A stretch of 64,000 bases of DNA from Comamonas granuli NBRC 101663 (GCF_000739995.1 NZ_BBJX01000007.1:62001-126000); one strand, 5' to 3'. Shown: positions 26,360 through 36,335, counted from the first letter of the stretch. Numbers and translations are program-made. The notes: a model not told the origin generated them from the sequence alone.

Positions 26360-27751
26360 TCATCTCTCCCAGCCGCCGCCGGCGGCCCGGTACAGCGCCA
26401 CCCAGGCGGCGGTGCGCTCGTGCTGCAGCGCGGTCAGCGCGTTCTGTGCGGCCAGGGCGGTGCGGCGCGCGTCCTCCAGCTCCACCAGGCTGGCCATGCC
26501 GGCGCGCCAGCGGGCCTCGGTGGCGGCGAAGGAAGCGCGGTAGCCCTCGGCCGCCGTGCGCGCGCTGTCGTTGCGCTCGGCGCTGCTGTGCAGGCGCACC
26601 AGGGCTTGCTCGACCTCGCTCACGGCCAGACGCACGCGGGCGCGGTAGAGCGCGGCCGCCTCGTCGTAGCGGGCCCGCGCGGCCTCCTCTTGCGCGGCGC
26701 GGCGGCCGCCGTCGAAGAGCGGAACGCTGAGCGCCAGCGGGCCGATGGACCAGGTGGACAGGTCCGTGGTCGTGCCGCCCGTGCGCACCCGCGCCGCGCC
26801 GATGGCGCCGCTCAGCCCCAGGCGCGGGTAGCGCTGGGCCTGCGCCTGGCCCACGTCGGCGCTGGCGGCCGCCACCTCGCGCTCCGCCTGGTACACGTCG
26901 GGGCGCTGGGCCAGCACCTGCGCGGGCAGGCGGGCAATGGTGAACAGCGCCTCGGGCGCGGGCTGCGCCGGGCTGGCCGAGAGCTGCGGACGCAGCGCCG
27001 CCTCGTCGCGGCCGGTGAGCGCCACCAGGGTCTTGAGTTCCACCGCGCACTGCATGCGCTGCTGCGCGGCGCGCGCCACGGCCTCGGCGGCGCTGGCACG
27101 CGCCAGCGCATGCGTGGCCGGCGCGGTGAAGCCCGAGCGCTCGCTGAGTTCCGACAGGCGCGCCGTCTCCGCGCGCGACTGCGCATCGCGCTCGGCGATC
27201 TCCTGCTGCTGCAGGCAGGTGCGCAGGCTGCTGTACTGCAGCGCCACCTCGGCCGCCACGCTCACGCGGGCCTCGTGCCACAGGGCCTGCGCGCCGGCCA
27301 GGCGCTCGCGTGCGGCCGTGTCGGCGGCCGCATTGCCGCCCCACAGGTCGATCTCCCATTGGGCCTGCAGGCCGGCCTGGGCGGTGCCGGCCACGGCGCC
27401 GATCTGCTCGTTGAAGCCCCGGCTGGCGCTGGCCTGGCCATCGAGCGCGGGCCCCAGCGCCGCGCGGCTGGCGCTGCGGGCGGCCTGGGCCTGCACCAGG
27501 CGCGAGCGGGCCTGGGCCACGCTGGGGCTGAGGTCCTGTGCCTCGCGGATCAGGTCCACCAGCAGCGGGTCGCCCCATTGCGCCCACCATTGCGTCAGGC
27601 TGGCCAGCGAGCCCTGGTGCGGCAGCGGCGCCTGCCAGGCCGCGGGGGGCGGGGCCGCGATGCGCGAAGGCGGGGGCGTGGTGGCGCAGGCGGCCAGCGC
27701 CAGGGGCAGGCAGGCGGCGAGCCAGCGCAGAGCGGAGGTGTCAGGTGTCAT
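26360..27751 (-). CDS. Outer-membrane efflux lipoprotein, NodT family
   Basis: A 463-residue outer-membrane channel of the TolC/OprM fold, third component of the efflux pump. Signal peptide with lipobox LALAAC (Cys22). NodT-family landmarks: WWAQWGDPLLVDLIREA, AQARSRLVQAQAARSASRAALGP, LQAQWEIDLWGGNAAADTAARERL, LPAQVLAQRPDVYQAEREVAAASADVGQAQAQRYP-type segment, and LSVPLFDGGRR. The start at 27751 overlaps the tetR stop as ATGA, so channel synthesis is coupled to the repressor. In this operon the channel gene precedes the adaptor and pump, which is less common than the reverse. Confidence 0.94.
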   Translation of the reverse strand: MTPDTSALRWLAACLPLALAACATTPPPSRIAAPPPAAWQAPLPHQGSLASLTQWWAQWGDPLLVDLIREAQDLSPSVAQARSRLVQAQAARSASRAALGPALDGQASASRGFNEQIGAVAGTAQAGLQAQWEIDLWGGNAAADTAARERLAGAQALWHEARVSVAAEVALQYSSLRTCLQQQEIAERDAQSRAETARLSELSERSGFTAPATHALARASAAEAVARAAQQRMQCAVELKTLVALTGRDEAALRPQLSASPAQPAPEALFTIARLPAQVLAQRPDVYQAEREVAAASADVGQAQAQRYPRLGLSGAIGAARVRTGGTTTDLSTWSIGPLALSVPLFDGGRRAAQEEAARARYDEAAALYRARVRLAVSEVEQALVRLHSSAERNDSARTAAEGYRASFAATEARWRAGMASLVELEDARRTALAAQNALTALQHERTAAWVALYRAAGGGWER

Positions 27752-28452
27752 GTGGGGGCTTTCTGGCGTTTGCGGGCCGCCGGCCGGACGATCTGGCGGC
27801 GCAGGGCTTCGGCCTGCACCATGGCCAGGGCGTAGCCTGTGAGGCGCCGGGTCCAGGCGTTCACGGCAGCGGGGCGGGCCAATGCAGGCGCGATGGCTTC
27901 GAGGGCGTCGCGCTGGGTCCACATCTGCATCACCAGGCTGGCGATCGAGAAGGCCAGGCTGTGCACTTCGGCGTCCAGGCGTCGCACGCCCAGGTGCCGG
28001 CACAGCACCCGTGCCAGCGCCTGGTGCGGCGCGCGGCATTCGCGCTCGAGTACCTCGGGCCAGACATGGGTCGGCTCCAGCAGCTCGCGCATGTGCAGGC
28101 GCAGCGACTGGCGCCCCAGGTCGTCGTGCTTGAGGGGTTCCAGGAAGCCCTCGAAGTAGCGCCGCAGGGCCTCTTCCAGACCCAGTCCGGGCGCCGAGAA
28201 ATGCGGGATCAGTGCGTGGCTGCTGCCCAGCAGCTCGTGGAAGGTGGCGGTGTACAGCCCGGCCTTGTCGCCGAAATGGTAGGCAATCGCCGCCACGTTG
28301 GTGCCGGCGGCCTGCGCGATGGCGCGCACCGGCGTCTGGGCGAAGCCACGCTCGGAAAACAGGCGCAATGCCGCCAGCAGCAGGCGGGCGCGGGTGTCTG
28401 CGCCATCGCTGCGGGGCGCGCGCGACGAAACCGGTGGTGTGGATGGGGCCAT
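27748..28452 (-). CDS. TetR-family repressor of the efflux operon
   Basis: A 234-residue regulator. N-terminal TetR helix-turn-helix at about 18-65 (ARLLLAALRLFSERGFAQT, VRAIAQAAGTNVAAIAYHFGDK). The C-terminal domain (REL..PTHVWPEVLERECRAPHQALARVL) resembles the CerR/AefR C-terminal family (DUF1956). It is the first gene of the operon tetR - nodT-type - adaptor - pump and should repress its own transcript through the palindrome at 28472-28497. No ribosome site; TGTAAT ends 8 bases before the ATG, so the message is probably leaderless. Confidence 0.92.
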   Translation of the reverse strand: MAPSTPPVSSRAPRSDGADTRARLLLAALRLFSERGFAQTPVRAIAQAAGTNVAAIAYHFGDKAGLYTATFHELLGSSHALIPHFSAPGLGLEEALRRYFEGFLEPLKHDDLGRQSLRLHMRELLEPTHVWPEVLERECRAPHQALARVLCRHLGVRRLDAEVHSLAFSIASLVMQMWTQRDALEAIAPALARPAAVNAWTRRLTGYALAMVQAEALRRQIVRPAARKRQKAPT

Positions 28453-28460
28453 GGGCCCGG

Positions 28461-28497
28461 ATTACACCACTTTAATTCAAACAGTTGTTTGAGTTAA
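28461..28497 (-). promoter_or_regulatory. Promoter and TetR operator of the efflux operon
   Basis: Operator: arms of 12 bases around a 2-base centre (28472-28497), with a perfect core TCAAACA-GT-TGTTTGA and one mismatch further out (T/G at 28476/28493). It is strikingly AT-rich against its surroundings. The -10-like TGTAAT is at 28466-28461 on the minus strand, 5 bases from the operator, so a bound repressor would cover the spacer and -35. Confidence 0.75.
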
Positions 28498-28528
28498 GAA
28501 AAATTTCATAAACGGCCGGTGCGCGTGC

Positions 28529-31291
28529 TCATTGCGCCGGGCCAAAGACGGATCGCCACAGGGCCTGCACGGCGGCGCGCTCCTCCTGCAGCTCGGACAG
28601 GGGCACCTGGGTGGGGGCCTCGTCGAGCCGGGCGCGGTGCTGCACGCGGCGCAGCTCGCGGTAGGCCGAGGCGGCGGCCTGCCCCACGCCGGGCGGCAGC
28701 AGGCCCGCGGCCTCGGCGCGCTGCAGCAGGGCGATGTTGCCCACGTTGTCCACCAGTTCGGGGTGGGCCGCCGACTGCGAGAGCACCAGGAACTGCACGG
28801 CGAACTCGGCATCGACCATGCCGCCGGGGCTGTGCTTGATGTCGAACTGCCCGGCCGGAGCCGGGTGCGCCGAGCGCACGCGCTCGCGCATGGCCTGGAT
28901 CTCCTGGCGCAGCGCTGCCGGGTCGCGCTTGGCCGTGATCACGGCCTGGCGCACGGCGTCGAAGCGCGCGCGCAGGCGGGAGGCCGGGGCAGCGCCGTCG
29001 GCGCCGGGCAGGTCCTCGCTGCCGAGCACGAAGCGCGCGCGCGTCATGGCCTGGTGCTCCCAGGTCCAGGCGGTGTTGCTGCCGCGCTGCTGCTGGTAGT
29101 TGGCATAGGCCTCGAAGCTGGTGACCAGCAGGCCGGAGTTGCCGTTGGGGCGCAGCTGGGTGTCGATCTCGAACAGGTCGCCCTCGCCCGTCTTGACGGT
29201 GAGCCAGTTGATGAGCTTGCGCACGAAGGCGGCGTAGATCTCGGGGGCGCGCTCGTCGTCGTCGTCGAAGACGAACACGATGTCCAGGTCGCTGCCGTAG
29301 CCCAGCTCCTTGCCGCCGAGCTTGCCGTAGCCGATGATGCCGAACTGTGGCGTCTCGCGGTGGCGATTCTTCAGGCGGCTCCAGCACCACTGGGCGGTGA
29401 TGCGCAGCACGCTGTCGGCCAGCAGCGAGAGGTCGTCGGCCACCTGCTCCACGGTGATGCGGCCCTCCACGTCGCGCGCCAGGGTGCGGAAGGTCTCGGC
29501 GTGGTGGGCGCGGCGCAGCAGGTCGAGCAAGGCCTCGTCGTCGTCCTCCTGCGTGGAGCGCAGCGCGGCCAGGCGCAGTTGCAGGTCGCGCTCGAAGTCG
29601 GCGGGGGAGAAGCGCTCGGACAGCAGCGGGCTGCCCGCCAGCTCGTCGATCACGCCGGGGTGCTGCAGCAGGTAGCGCGCCGGCCAGCGCGCTGCGCCCA
29701 GCAGGTGCAGCAGCTGCTCGTGCACGGCCGGGCGCTCCAGCAGCAGGGCGAGGTAGCTTTCGCGGCGCAGCAGCGGTTCGAGCCAGTCGATCAGGCGCAG
29801 GGCCGCGGCTTCGTCCACGCGCCCTTCGCGCAGCCACTGTGCGGTGCGCTGCACCAGGCGCAGCAGGCGCGTGCGCGCCTGCTCGCGCAGCGCGGTTACG
29901 CGCGGGTGGGTGCGCCACTCGGCCACGCGCGCGGCCAGTTGCGCGGGCAGTTGCTCGACCAGGGCGTCCAGGTCCGGCGTGGCGCCCCCGGGGCCCGGCT
30001 GGCAACTGGTGCATTTGCGGGGCTCCTGGTGGCCCAGCAGGGTGTCGAATTCCTGCGCCACCAGTTCGCGGTGGCGGTCGAGCTCGTGCAGAAAGGCGGG
30101 GCTGTCGGCAAAGCCCAGGGTGCGGGCGATCCAGGCCAGGTCGTCGTCGCGCGTGGGCAGGATGTGCGTCTGCTGGTCGTCCAGGTACTGGATGCGGTGC
30201 TCCACGCGGCGCAGAAAGGTATAGGCCTCGCCCAGGGCCGCGGCGGTCTCGGGCGGCATGAGGCCGGCCTTGGCCAGGCGCTCGAGCGCTTCGAGCGTGG
30301 GGCGGCAGCGCAGTTCGGGGAATTGCCCGCCGCGCACCACCTGCAGAAGCTGTACGGTGAACTCGATCTCGCGGATGCCGCCGCGCGAGAGCTTGACGTC
30401 GTTGGCGCGCTCGGGGTGGCCGGCGCTGCGCCGCAGGGCGTGCTCGCGGATCTGGCGGTGCAGGCCGCGCAGCGCCTCGAACACGTTGTAGTCGAGGTAG
30501 CGGCGGAACACGAAGGGCAGCACCACCGCGCGCAGCGCCTGCACCCCGTCGCTGCCGATGGCGGCGCGCGGTGCGACCACGCGGCTCTTGAGCCAGGCAA
30601 AGCGCTCCCATTCGCGGCCCTGGACCTGCAGGTATTCCTCCAGGGCGGGCAGCGAGAGAGCGGTGGGCCCGGCGCTGCCGTTGGGCCGCAGCGCCAGGTC
30701 GATGCGAAACACCGTGCCGTGCTCCGTGGCCTCGCCCACCAGGGCGTGGATCAGGCGCACGGCGCGGGCAAAGTACTCGTGGTGGGAGATGCGGCCGCGC
30801 CCATCGGCGGTGCCGCAGGTCTCGCCGTCCTCTTCGTAGACGTAGATCAGGTCGATGTCGCTGGAGACGTTGAGCTCGCGCGCGCCGAGCTTGCCCATGC
30901 CGATGATCCACAGCGCCACCGGCTCGCCCGCGCTGCCGCAGGGGGCGCCGTGGCGCGCATCGAGTTCGGCGCGCGCCGCGCGGCAGGCGTGGTCCAGGGC
31001 CAGTTCGGCCAGTGCGGTCATGGCGCGCGTGACCTCGTGCAGCGGCGCCTGGGCGGCGCAGTCGGCCTCCATGAGCCGGGCCAGGACGAGCTGGCGCAGG
31101 ATGCGCAGCGCCGCGGCCAGCGGGTGGCCGCGCTGCAGCAGGGCGTCGAGCGTGCGCTGCATGGCCGCCGGCGTGGGCGCGCCGGGCGGCAGCAGGGACA
31201 TTTCCTCGCCATGGCGGCGCTGCAGGCGCTGGTAGAAGCGCGAGTGCAGCACGGCGGGGGCGCTGGAGGGGGCGGTGGATGGAGTGCTCAT
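28529..31291 (-). CDS. glnE: Bifunctional glutamine-synthetase adenylyltransferase/deadenylylase
   Basis: A 920-residue cytoplasmic enzyme that attaches and removes AMP on glutamine synthetase in response to PII and glutamine. It has two nucleotidyltransferase domains: the N-terminal deadenylylating one with GMGKLGARELNVSSDIDLIY (about 131-150) and the C-terminal adenylylating one with GYGKLGGKELGYGSDLDIVF (about 650). Between them are helical linker regions; FRIDLALRPNG and FEIDTQLRPNG accompany each active site. Length fits the family (E. coli 946). The ATG at 31291 starts MSTPSTAPSSAP; the first ~15 residues are low complexity. It is divergent from the yhdP-like gene. Confidence 0.96.
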   Translation of the reverse strand: MSTPSTAPSSAPAVLHSRFYQRLQRRHGEEMSLLPPGAPTPAAMQRTLDALLQRGHPLAAALRILRQLVLARLMEADCAAQAPLHEVTRAMTALAELALDHACRAARAELDARHGAPCGSAGEPVALWIIGMGKLGARELNVSSDIDLIYVYEEDGETCGTADGRGRISHHEYFARAVRLIHALVGEATEHGTVFRIDLALRPNGSAGPTALSLPALEEYLQVQGREWERFAWLKSRVVAPRAAIGSDGVQALRAVVLPFVFRRYLDYNVFEALRGLHRQIREHALRRSAGHPERANDVKLSRGGIREIEFTVQLLQVVRGGQFPELRCRPTLEALERLAKAGLMPPETAAALGEAYTFLRRVEHRIQYLDDQQTHILPTRDDDLAWIARTLGFADSPAFLHELDRHRELVAQEFDTLLGHQEPRKCTSCQPGPGGATPDLDALVEQLPAQLAARVAEWRTHPRVTALREQARTRLLRLVQRTAQWLREGRVDEAAALRLIDWLEPLLRRESYLALLLERPAVHEQLLHLLGAARWPARYLLQHPGVIDELAGSPLLSERFSPADFERDLQLRLAALRSTQEDDDEALLDLLRRAHHAETFRTLARDVEGRITVEQVADDLSLLADSVLRITAQWCWSRLKNRHRETPQFGIIGYGKLGGKELGYGSDLDIVFVFDDDDERAPEIYAAFVRKLINWLTVKTGEGDLFEIDTQLRPNGNSGLLVTSFEAYANYQQQRGSNTAWTWEHQAMTRARFVLGSEDLPGADGAAPASRLRARFDAVRQAVITAKRDPAALRQEIQAMRERVRSAHPAPAGQFDIKHSPGGMVDAEFAVQFLVLSQSAAHPELVDNVGNIALLQRAEAAGLLPPGVGQAAASAYRELRRVQHRARLDEAPTQVPLSELQEERAAVQALWRSVFGPAQ

Positions 31292-31386
31292 GCGGTGCGG
31301 GGCCGGCGCGGCGTGGATCAGCAGGCCCGCAGGTGCGGCGGCGCGTTGGCTGCGGGCGATAATTCCGGCCTCAGCCCGTGCACGCC

Positions 31387-34300
31387 ATGACCGAACCCGA
31401 CGCCCACCCGACGCGCCTGCTCCGCTGCACGGCGGTGCTGGCCCGGTGGCTGCTGGGCCTGCTGCTGGCGGCATACGTGGTGCTGGCGCTGGCCTGGGGG
31501 GTGCTGCATGGCTGGATTGTGCCGCGCATCGGCGACTACCGTGCGCAGCTGGAGCAACAGGCCACGCGGGCGCTGGGGATTCCCGTGCGCCTGGGCACCG
31601 TCGCCGCGCGCACCGAGGGCCTGATCCCCACCGTGGAGCTCGGCGGCGTGGCCCTGCTCGACGCCCAGGGGCGCGAGGCGCTGCGCCTGCCCCGCGTGGT
31701 GCTGGCCGTCTCGCCGCGTTCGCTGTGGAACTTCGGTTTCGAGCAGCTCTACATCGAGAGCCCGGAGCTCGACGTGCGGCGCACCCGCGAGGGGCGCATC
31801 CTGCTGGCGGGCCTGGAGCTGCCCGCGTCTTCGGGCGACGAGAGTGCCGCCACCGACTGGCTGTTCGCCCAGCCCGAGCTGGTGGTGCGCGGCGGCCTGG
31901 TGCGCTGGACCGACGAGCTGCGCGGCGCCGCACCGCTGGCGCTGCAGGCGGTGGACATCGTGGTGCGCAACCGCAACTGGCGCCACAGCCTGCGCATAGA
32001 CGCCACCCCGCCGCCGGCCTGGGGCACGCGCTTTACCCTCGCCGGGCAGTTTCGCCAGCCCTTGCTGAGCGTGCACCGCGGGCACTGGCAGCAGTGGAGC
32101 GGGCAGATCCACGCGCATTTCCCGCAGGTCGATGTCACGCGCCTGCGCCACCATGCCGACCTTGGCGTGCACCTGGCGCAGGGGCGCGGCGAGTTGCGCG
32201 CCTGGATCGATGTGGAGCGCGGCCAGTGGGTGGGCGGCACGGCCGACCTCGCCCTGGCCGACGTGGACGTGACCCTGGCCGAGGGCCTGCAGCCCCTGGT
32301 CCTGCCCCTGCTGCAGGGGCGCCTGGGCGGGCGCCGCGGGGCGGACAGCCTGGAGTTTTCCACGCAGAACCTGCAGTTCACCACCGACGACGGCCTGCGC
32401 TGGCCGGGGGGCAATGTGCGCCTGCGCCATGTGCAGGCGCGCCGGGGCGCGGCGGCGCGCGGCGACTTCCAGGCCGACCGGCTCGACCTGGCGGCGCTGG
32501 CGCGCATCGCCGACCGCCTGCCCATCACCCCCGAAGTGCGCCAGGCGCTGCGCACCTACGTGCCCCAGGGGCTGGTCGAGACCATCGAGGCGCGCTGGCA
32601 GGGCCCGCTGACGCAGCCCACTGGCTACCAGGCCCGGGGCCGGGTGTCGGGCCTGTCGCTGGCCGGGCGGCCGCGCGCCAGCAGCAACGCGGGCGCAGCG
32701 CCGGCCGAGGCGGCCATCGGCCTGCGCGGCGCGGGCGTGGACTTCGACCTCACGCACCAGGGCGGCAGCGCCACCGTGACCATGGCCGAGGGTGCCCTGG
32801 TGCTGCCCGGCGTGTTCGAGGACCCGGTGCTGCCGCTGGACCAGTTCAGCGCCGGCGTGCAGTGGCAGATCGAGGGCGAGCGCATCGCCGTGCAGGTCAG
32901 CGATGCGCGCTTTGCCAATGCCGATGCGCAGGGCGTGGCGCGTGCGAGCTGGCAGACCAGCGACCCGGCGCGCTCGTCCAGCGGCGCGCGCTTTCCCGGC
33001 GTGCTGGACTTGAGCGGCACGCTCGCGCGCGCCGACGGCACGCGCGTGCACCGCTACCTGCCCCTGTCCATTCCGCAGGACGCGCGCCACTACGTGCGCG
33101 ATGCCGTGCTCGCCGGGAAGGCCAGCGACGTGCAGTTCCGCGTGCGCGGCGACCTGCACGACATGCCTTTCGACGACCCGCGCAAGGGGGAATTCCGCAT
33201 CGCCGCCAAGGTGCGCGACGTGACCTATGCCTTCGTGCCGCCGCGCCTGCAGCCCGCGGGCGAACCGCCCTGGCCGGTGCTGGTGCAACTGGGGGGCGAG
33301 CTGGTGTTCGAGCGCTCGTCCATGCGCGTGCGCGACGCCAGCGGGGGCTTTCAGGGCCGCGCGGGGCTGCAGGCGAGCAAGGTGCAGGCGGAGATCCCCG
33401 ACCTGGCGCACACCGTGGTGGGCGTGAGCGCCGACGCGCGCGGCCCCCTGCCCGAGCTGCTGGCGCTGATGAAGGGCTCGCCCCTGGCGGCCATGGTGGG
33501 CCATGCGCTGGACGGTGCCCAGGGCAGCGGCGCGGCCGACCTGCGCCTGCGCCTGGAGCTGCCCATCGCCGACCTGGCCAAGTCGCGCGTGCAGGGCGCC
33601 CTGGCCCTGGCCGGCAACGAGGTGCGCATCACGCCCGACACGCCGCTGCTGGCGCGCGCGCGCGGCAGCGTGCAGTTCAGCGAGAGCGGCTTCACGCTCT
33701 CCGGCGTCCAGGCACGCGCGCTCGGGGGCGAGGTGCGCATCGAAGGCGGCATGCGCCCCGCGCCCGCCGGGGCGCCGCTGCTGCAATTGCGCGCCCAGGG
33801 CACGGCCACGGCCGAGGGGCTGCGCCAGGCGCGCGAGCTGGGCCTGCTGGCGCAGCTTGCGCAGCAGGCCACGGGCGCGGCGCCCTATGCCGTGGTTTTC
33901 GGGCTGCGCCGCGGGGTGCCCGAGCTGCAGGTCTCCACCAGCCTGCAGGGGCTGGCCCTGGCGCTGCCTGCGCCCCTGGGCAAGACGGCCGAGACGGCTC
34001 TGCCGGTGCGCTACGAAAACCAGCTCACGCGCGCGGCCGCCGCGCCCGCGGCGCCGGGCGCGCCGCTGCCGCCGCTGCAGGACCGGCTGCTCGCGCGCAT
34101 CGAGGGCGTGGGCGAGGCGGTGTACGTGCGCGACCTGGCGGGCCCGGCGCCGCGCGTGCTGCAGGGCTCCATCGCCCTGGGCCTGGGCGCGCAGGACGGC
34201 GCGCCCCAGCCCGAGCGCGGCGTCGCCGCCCACGTGCAACTGGGCGAGGTGGACGTGGACGCCTGGCAGGCGCTGCTCGCCCCAGGCAAGGCACCGGGCG

Positions 34301-35520
34301 CGGCGGACACCGCGCTCGCGCTGCAGGACTACCTGCCCGACACCCTGGCCGTGCGCGCGCGCGCCCTGAGCGTCCAGGGGCGCACGCTGCACGACGTGGT
34401 GGTGGGCGGCGCGCGCCAGGGGCTGCTGTGGCGCGCCAACGTCGATGCGCGCGAACTCAGCGGCTATGTGCAGTACCAGCAGGCCGCGCCCCAGGAGGCG
34501 GGCAGCGGGCGCCTGTTTGCCCGCCTGGCGCGCCTGAACATGCCGCAGAGCGCGGCCTCCCAGGTCGAGGCCCTGCTGGACGCCCAGCCCGCCAGCCTGC
34601 CGGCGCTGGACATTGCGGTGGACGACTTCGAGCTGCGCGGGCGCAAGCTGGGACGGCTGGAGATCGAGGCGCAGAACCGCGCGCTCGACGGCGGCCAGCG
34701 CGAGTGGCGCCTGGGCAAGCTCAACCTGCTCATGCCCGAGGCCCAGTTCGTCGCCAGCGGCAACTGGGCGGCGCTGCAGGCCGCGGCGAGCGCCGGGGCG
34801 AGCGCCGGGGCGGGCAGCACGCGGCGCACCGTGCTCAATTACCGGCTCGACATCGAGGACGCGGGCCAGTTGCTCACCCGCCTGGGCCTGCCCGGGGCGC
34901 TGCGCCGCGGCAAGGGCCGCATGGAAGGGCTGGTCGCCTGGCGCGGCGCGCCCATCAGCCCCGACTACGCCAGCATGACCGGGCAGACGCACCTGAACAT
35001 CGAGTCCGGCCAGTTCCTCAAGGCCGACCCGGGTCTGGCCAAGCTGCTGGGCGTGCTGAGCCTGCAGGCGCTGCCGCGGCGCCTCACGCTGGACTTCCGC
35101 GACGTGTTCAGCGAGGGCTTCAGCTTCGACTTCGTGCGCGGCGACGTGCGCATCGAGCAAGGCGTGGCCGCCACCAACAACCTGCAGATGAAGGGCGTCA
35201 ACGCGGCCGTGCTCATGGAGGGGCGCGCCGACATCGAGCACGAGACGCAAGACCTGCACGTGGTCGTGGTGCCCGAGATCAACGCCCTGACCGCCTCGCT
35301 CGTGGCCACGGCCATCAACCCCGTGGTGGGGCTGGGCAGCTTTCTCGCCCAGATGGCCCTGCGCGGCCCGCTGATCGAAGCGGCGACGCAGGAGTTCCAG
35401 ATCGACGGCACCTGGAGCGACCCGCGGGTCACACGCCTGCCGCGGCGCGCGCGCGCGGCGGCCCCGGCGCAGCCCGCCTCCGAACCGGCCGCGCAAGACA
35501 ACCCCCCAGGAGCACGCTGA
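31387..35520 (+). CDS. yhdP: YhdP-like AsmA-family phospholipid transport protein
   Basis: A 1377-residue envelope protein. One N-terminal membrane anchor (about 15-40 in MTEPDAHPTRLL numbering), the rest a very long beta-rich periplasmic region; AsmA-like/DUF3971 features appear at both ends (PRVVLAVSPRSLWNFGFEQLYIESPEL; C-terminal LDFRDVFSEGFSFDFVRGDVRIE, and NALTASLVATAINPVVGLGSFLAQMAL). YhdP with TamB and YdbH carries phospholipids to the outer membrane in E. coli (YhdP 1266 residues). Start: ATG 31387 preferred; a GTG 9 bases earlier is possible, with GATAAT 15 bases before it. The last codon overlaps the amidase start (TGATG). Confidence 0.9.
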   Translation: MTEPDAHPTRLLRCTAVLARWLLGLLLAAYVVLALAWGVLHGWIVPRIGDYRAQLEQQATRALGIPVRLGTVAARTEGLIPTVELGGVALLDAQGREALRLPRVVLAVSPRSLWNFGFEQLYIESPELDVRRTREGRILLAGLELPASSGDESAATDWLFAQPELVVRGGLVRWTDELRGAAPLALQAVDIVVRNRNWRHSLRIDATPPPAWGTRFTLAGQFRQPLLSVHRGHWQQWSGQIHAHFPQVDVTRLRHHADLGVHLAQGRGELRAWIDVERGQWVGGTADLALADVDVTLAEGLQPLVLPLLQGRLGGRRGADSLEFSTQNLQFTTDDGLRWPGGNVRLRHVQARRGAAARGDFQADRLDLAALARIADRLPITPEVRQALRTYVPQGLVETIEARWQGPLTQPTGYQARGRVSGLSLAGRPRASSNAGAAPAEAAIGLRGAGVDFDLTHQGGSATVTMAEGALVLPGVFEDPVLPLDQFSAGVQWQIEGERIAVQVSDARFANADAQGVARASWQTSDPARSSSGARFPGVLDLSGTLARADGTRVHRYLPLSIPQDARHYVRDAVLAGKASDVQFRVRGDLHDMPFDDPRKGEFRIAAKVRDVTYAFVPPRLQPAGEPPWPVLVQLGGELVFERSSMRVRDASGGFQGRAGLQASKVQAEIPDLAHTVVGVSADARGPLPELLALMKGSPLAAMVGHALDGAQGSGAADLRLRLELPIADLAKSRVQGALALAGNEVRITPDTPLLARARGSVQFSESGFTLSGVQARALGGEVRIEGGMRPAPAGAPLLQLRAQGTATAEGLRQARELGLLAQLAQQATGAAPYAVVFGLRRGVPELQVSTSLQGLALALPAPLGKTAETALPVRYENQLTRAAAAPAAPGAPLPPLQDRLLARIEGVGEAVYVRDLAGPAPRVLQGSIALGLGAQDGAPQPERGVAAHVQLGEVDVDAWQALLAPGKAPGAADTALALQDYLPDTLAVRARALSVQGRTLHDVVVGGARQGLLWRANVDARELSGYVQYQQAAPQEAGSGRLFARLARLNMPQSAASQVEALLDAQPASLPALDIAVDDFELRGRKLGRLEIEAQNRALDGGQREWRLGKLNLLMPEAQFVASGNWAALQAAASAGASAGAGSTRRTVLNYRLDIEDAGQLLTRLGLPGALRRGKGRMEGLVAWRGAPISPDYASMTGQTHLNIESGQFLKADPGLAKLLGVLSLQALPRRLTLDFRDVFSEGFSFDFVRGDVRIEQGVAATNNLQMKGVNAAVLMEGRADIEHETQDLHVVVVPEINALTASLVATAINPVVGLGSFLAQMALRGPLIEAATQEFQIDGTWSDPRVTRLPRRARAAAPAQPASEPAAQDNPPGAR

Positions 35521-36335
35521 TGAAGATTGCCGCCTTGCAAATGGTCTCCAGCCCGCGCTGGAGCGACAACCGGGCCAGCGCCCGCGCCCTGCTCGAGCAG
35601 GCGGCCGCCCAGGGCGTGGAACTGGCCGTGCTGCCCGAGTACTTCGGCGCCGTGGGCGCGCGCGACAGCGACAAGCTTGCGCTGCGCGAGGAGGAGGGCG
35701 CCGGGCCCATGCAGGACTTTCTCGCGCAGAGCGCGCGCGAACTGGGGCTGTGGATCGTGGGCGGCACGCTGCCCCTGGCCTGCGGCGCGCCCGGCAAGGT
35801 GCGCAATACCACCCTGGTCTACGCCCCGGACGGCGCCTGCGTGGCGCGCTACGACAAGATCCACCTGTTCCGCTTCGAGCAGGGCAGCGAGCAGTACGAC
35901 GAGGGCCGCGTGATCGAGGCCGGCGGCGCGCCCGTGCAGTTCCGGTTGTCCAGCCGCGCCGGCGCGTCCTGGTGCGTGGGTCTGAGCGTGTGCTACGACC
36001 TGCGCTTTCCCGAGCTGTTCCGCGCGCATGCGCGCGCCGGTGCCGACCTGCTGCTCGTGCCTAGTGCCTTCACGCACACCACGGGGCAGGCGCATTGGGA
36101 GGTGCTGCTGCGCGCCCGCGCCATCGAGAACCAGGCCTACGTGCTCGCCCCGGCGCAGGGCGGCCGGCACGAGACCGGGCGGCGCACCTGGGGCCGCAGC
36201 ATGCTCGTGGACCCCTGGGGCGAGGTGCTGGCCCTGCAGGCCGAGGGGCCGGGCCTGGTGGTGGGCACGCTGGACGCCCAGCGCCTGCAGCAGGTGCGCA
36301 CGCAACTGCCCGCGCTCGCGCACCGCGTGCTGTGA
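35520..36335 (+). CDS. Carbon-nitrogen hydrolase (Nit-type omega-amidase family)
   Basis: A 271-residue cytoplasmic nitrilase-superfamily amidase. The Glu-Lys-Cys triad is Glu40 (LPEYF), Lys113 (RYDKIHLF) and Cys158 (GLSVCYDLRFPELF). The overall sequence is closest to Nit1/NitFhit-type enzymes, which repair deaminated glutathione; this substrate is inference. AGGAG lies 7 bases before the ATG, and the start overlaps the yhdP stop by one base. Placement of this gene directly behind yhdP is common in beta- and gammaproteobacteria (often with tldD next), which I do not see here. Confidence 0.93.
   Translation: MKIAALQMVSSPRWSDNRASARALLEQAAAQGVELAVLPEYFGAVGARDSDKLALREEEGAGPMQDFLAQSARELGLWIVGGTLPLACGAPGKVRNTTLVYAPDGACVARYDKIHLFRFEQGSEQYDEGRVIEAGGAPVQFRLSSRAGASWCVGLSVCYDLRFPELFRAHARAGADLLLVPSAFTHTTGQAHWEVLLRARAIENQAYVLAPAQGGRHETGRRTWGRSMLVDPWGEVLALQAEGPGLVVGTLDAQRLQQVRTQLPALAHRVL

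Noticed and set aside
31318-35496. A very long open frame on the minus strand opposite yhdP
   Set aside because: It mirrors the yhdP-like gene; its predicted protein is His/Gln/Arg/Ala-rich with no fold or motif, as expected opposite a GC-rich gene.
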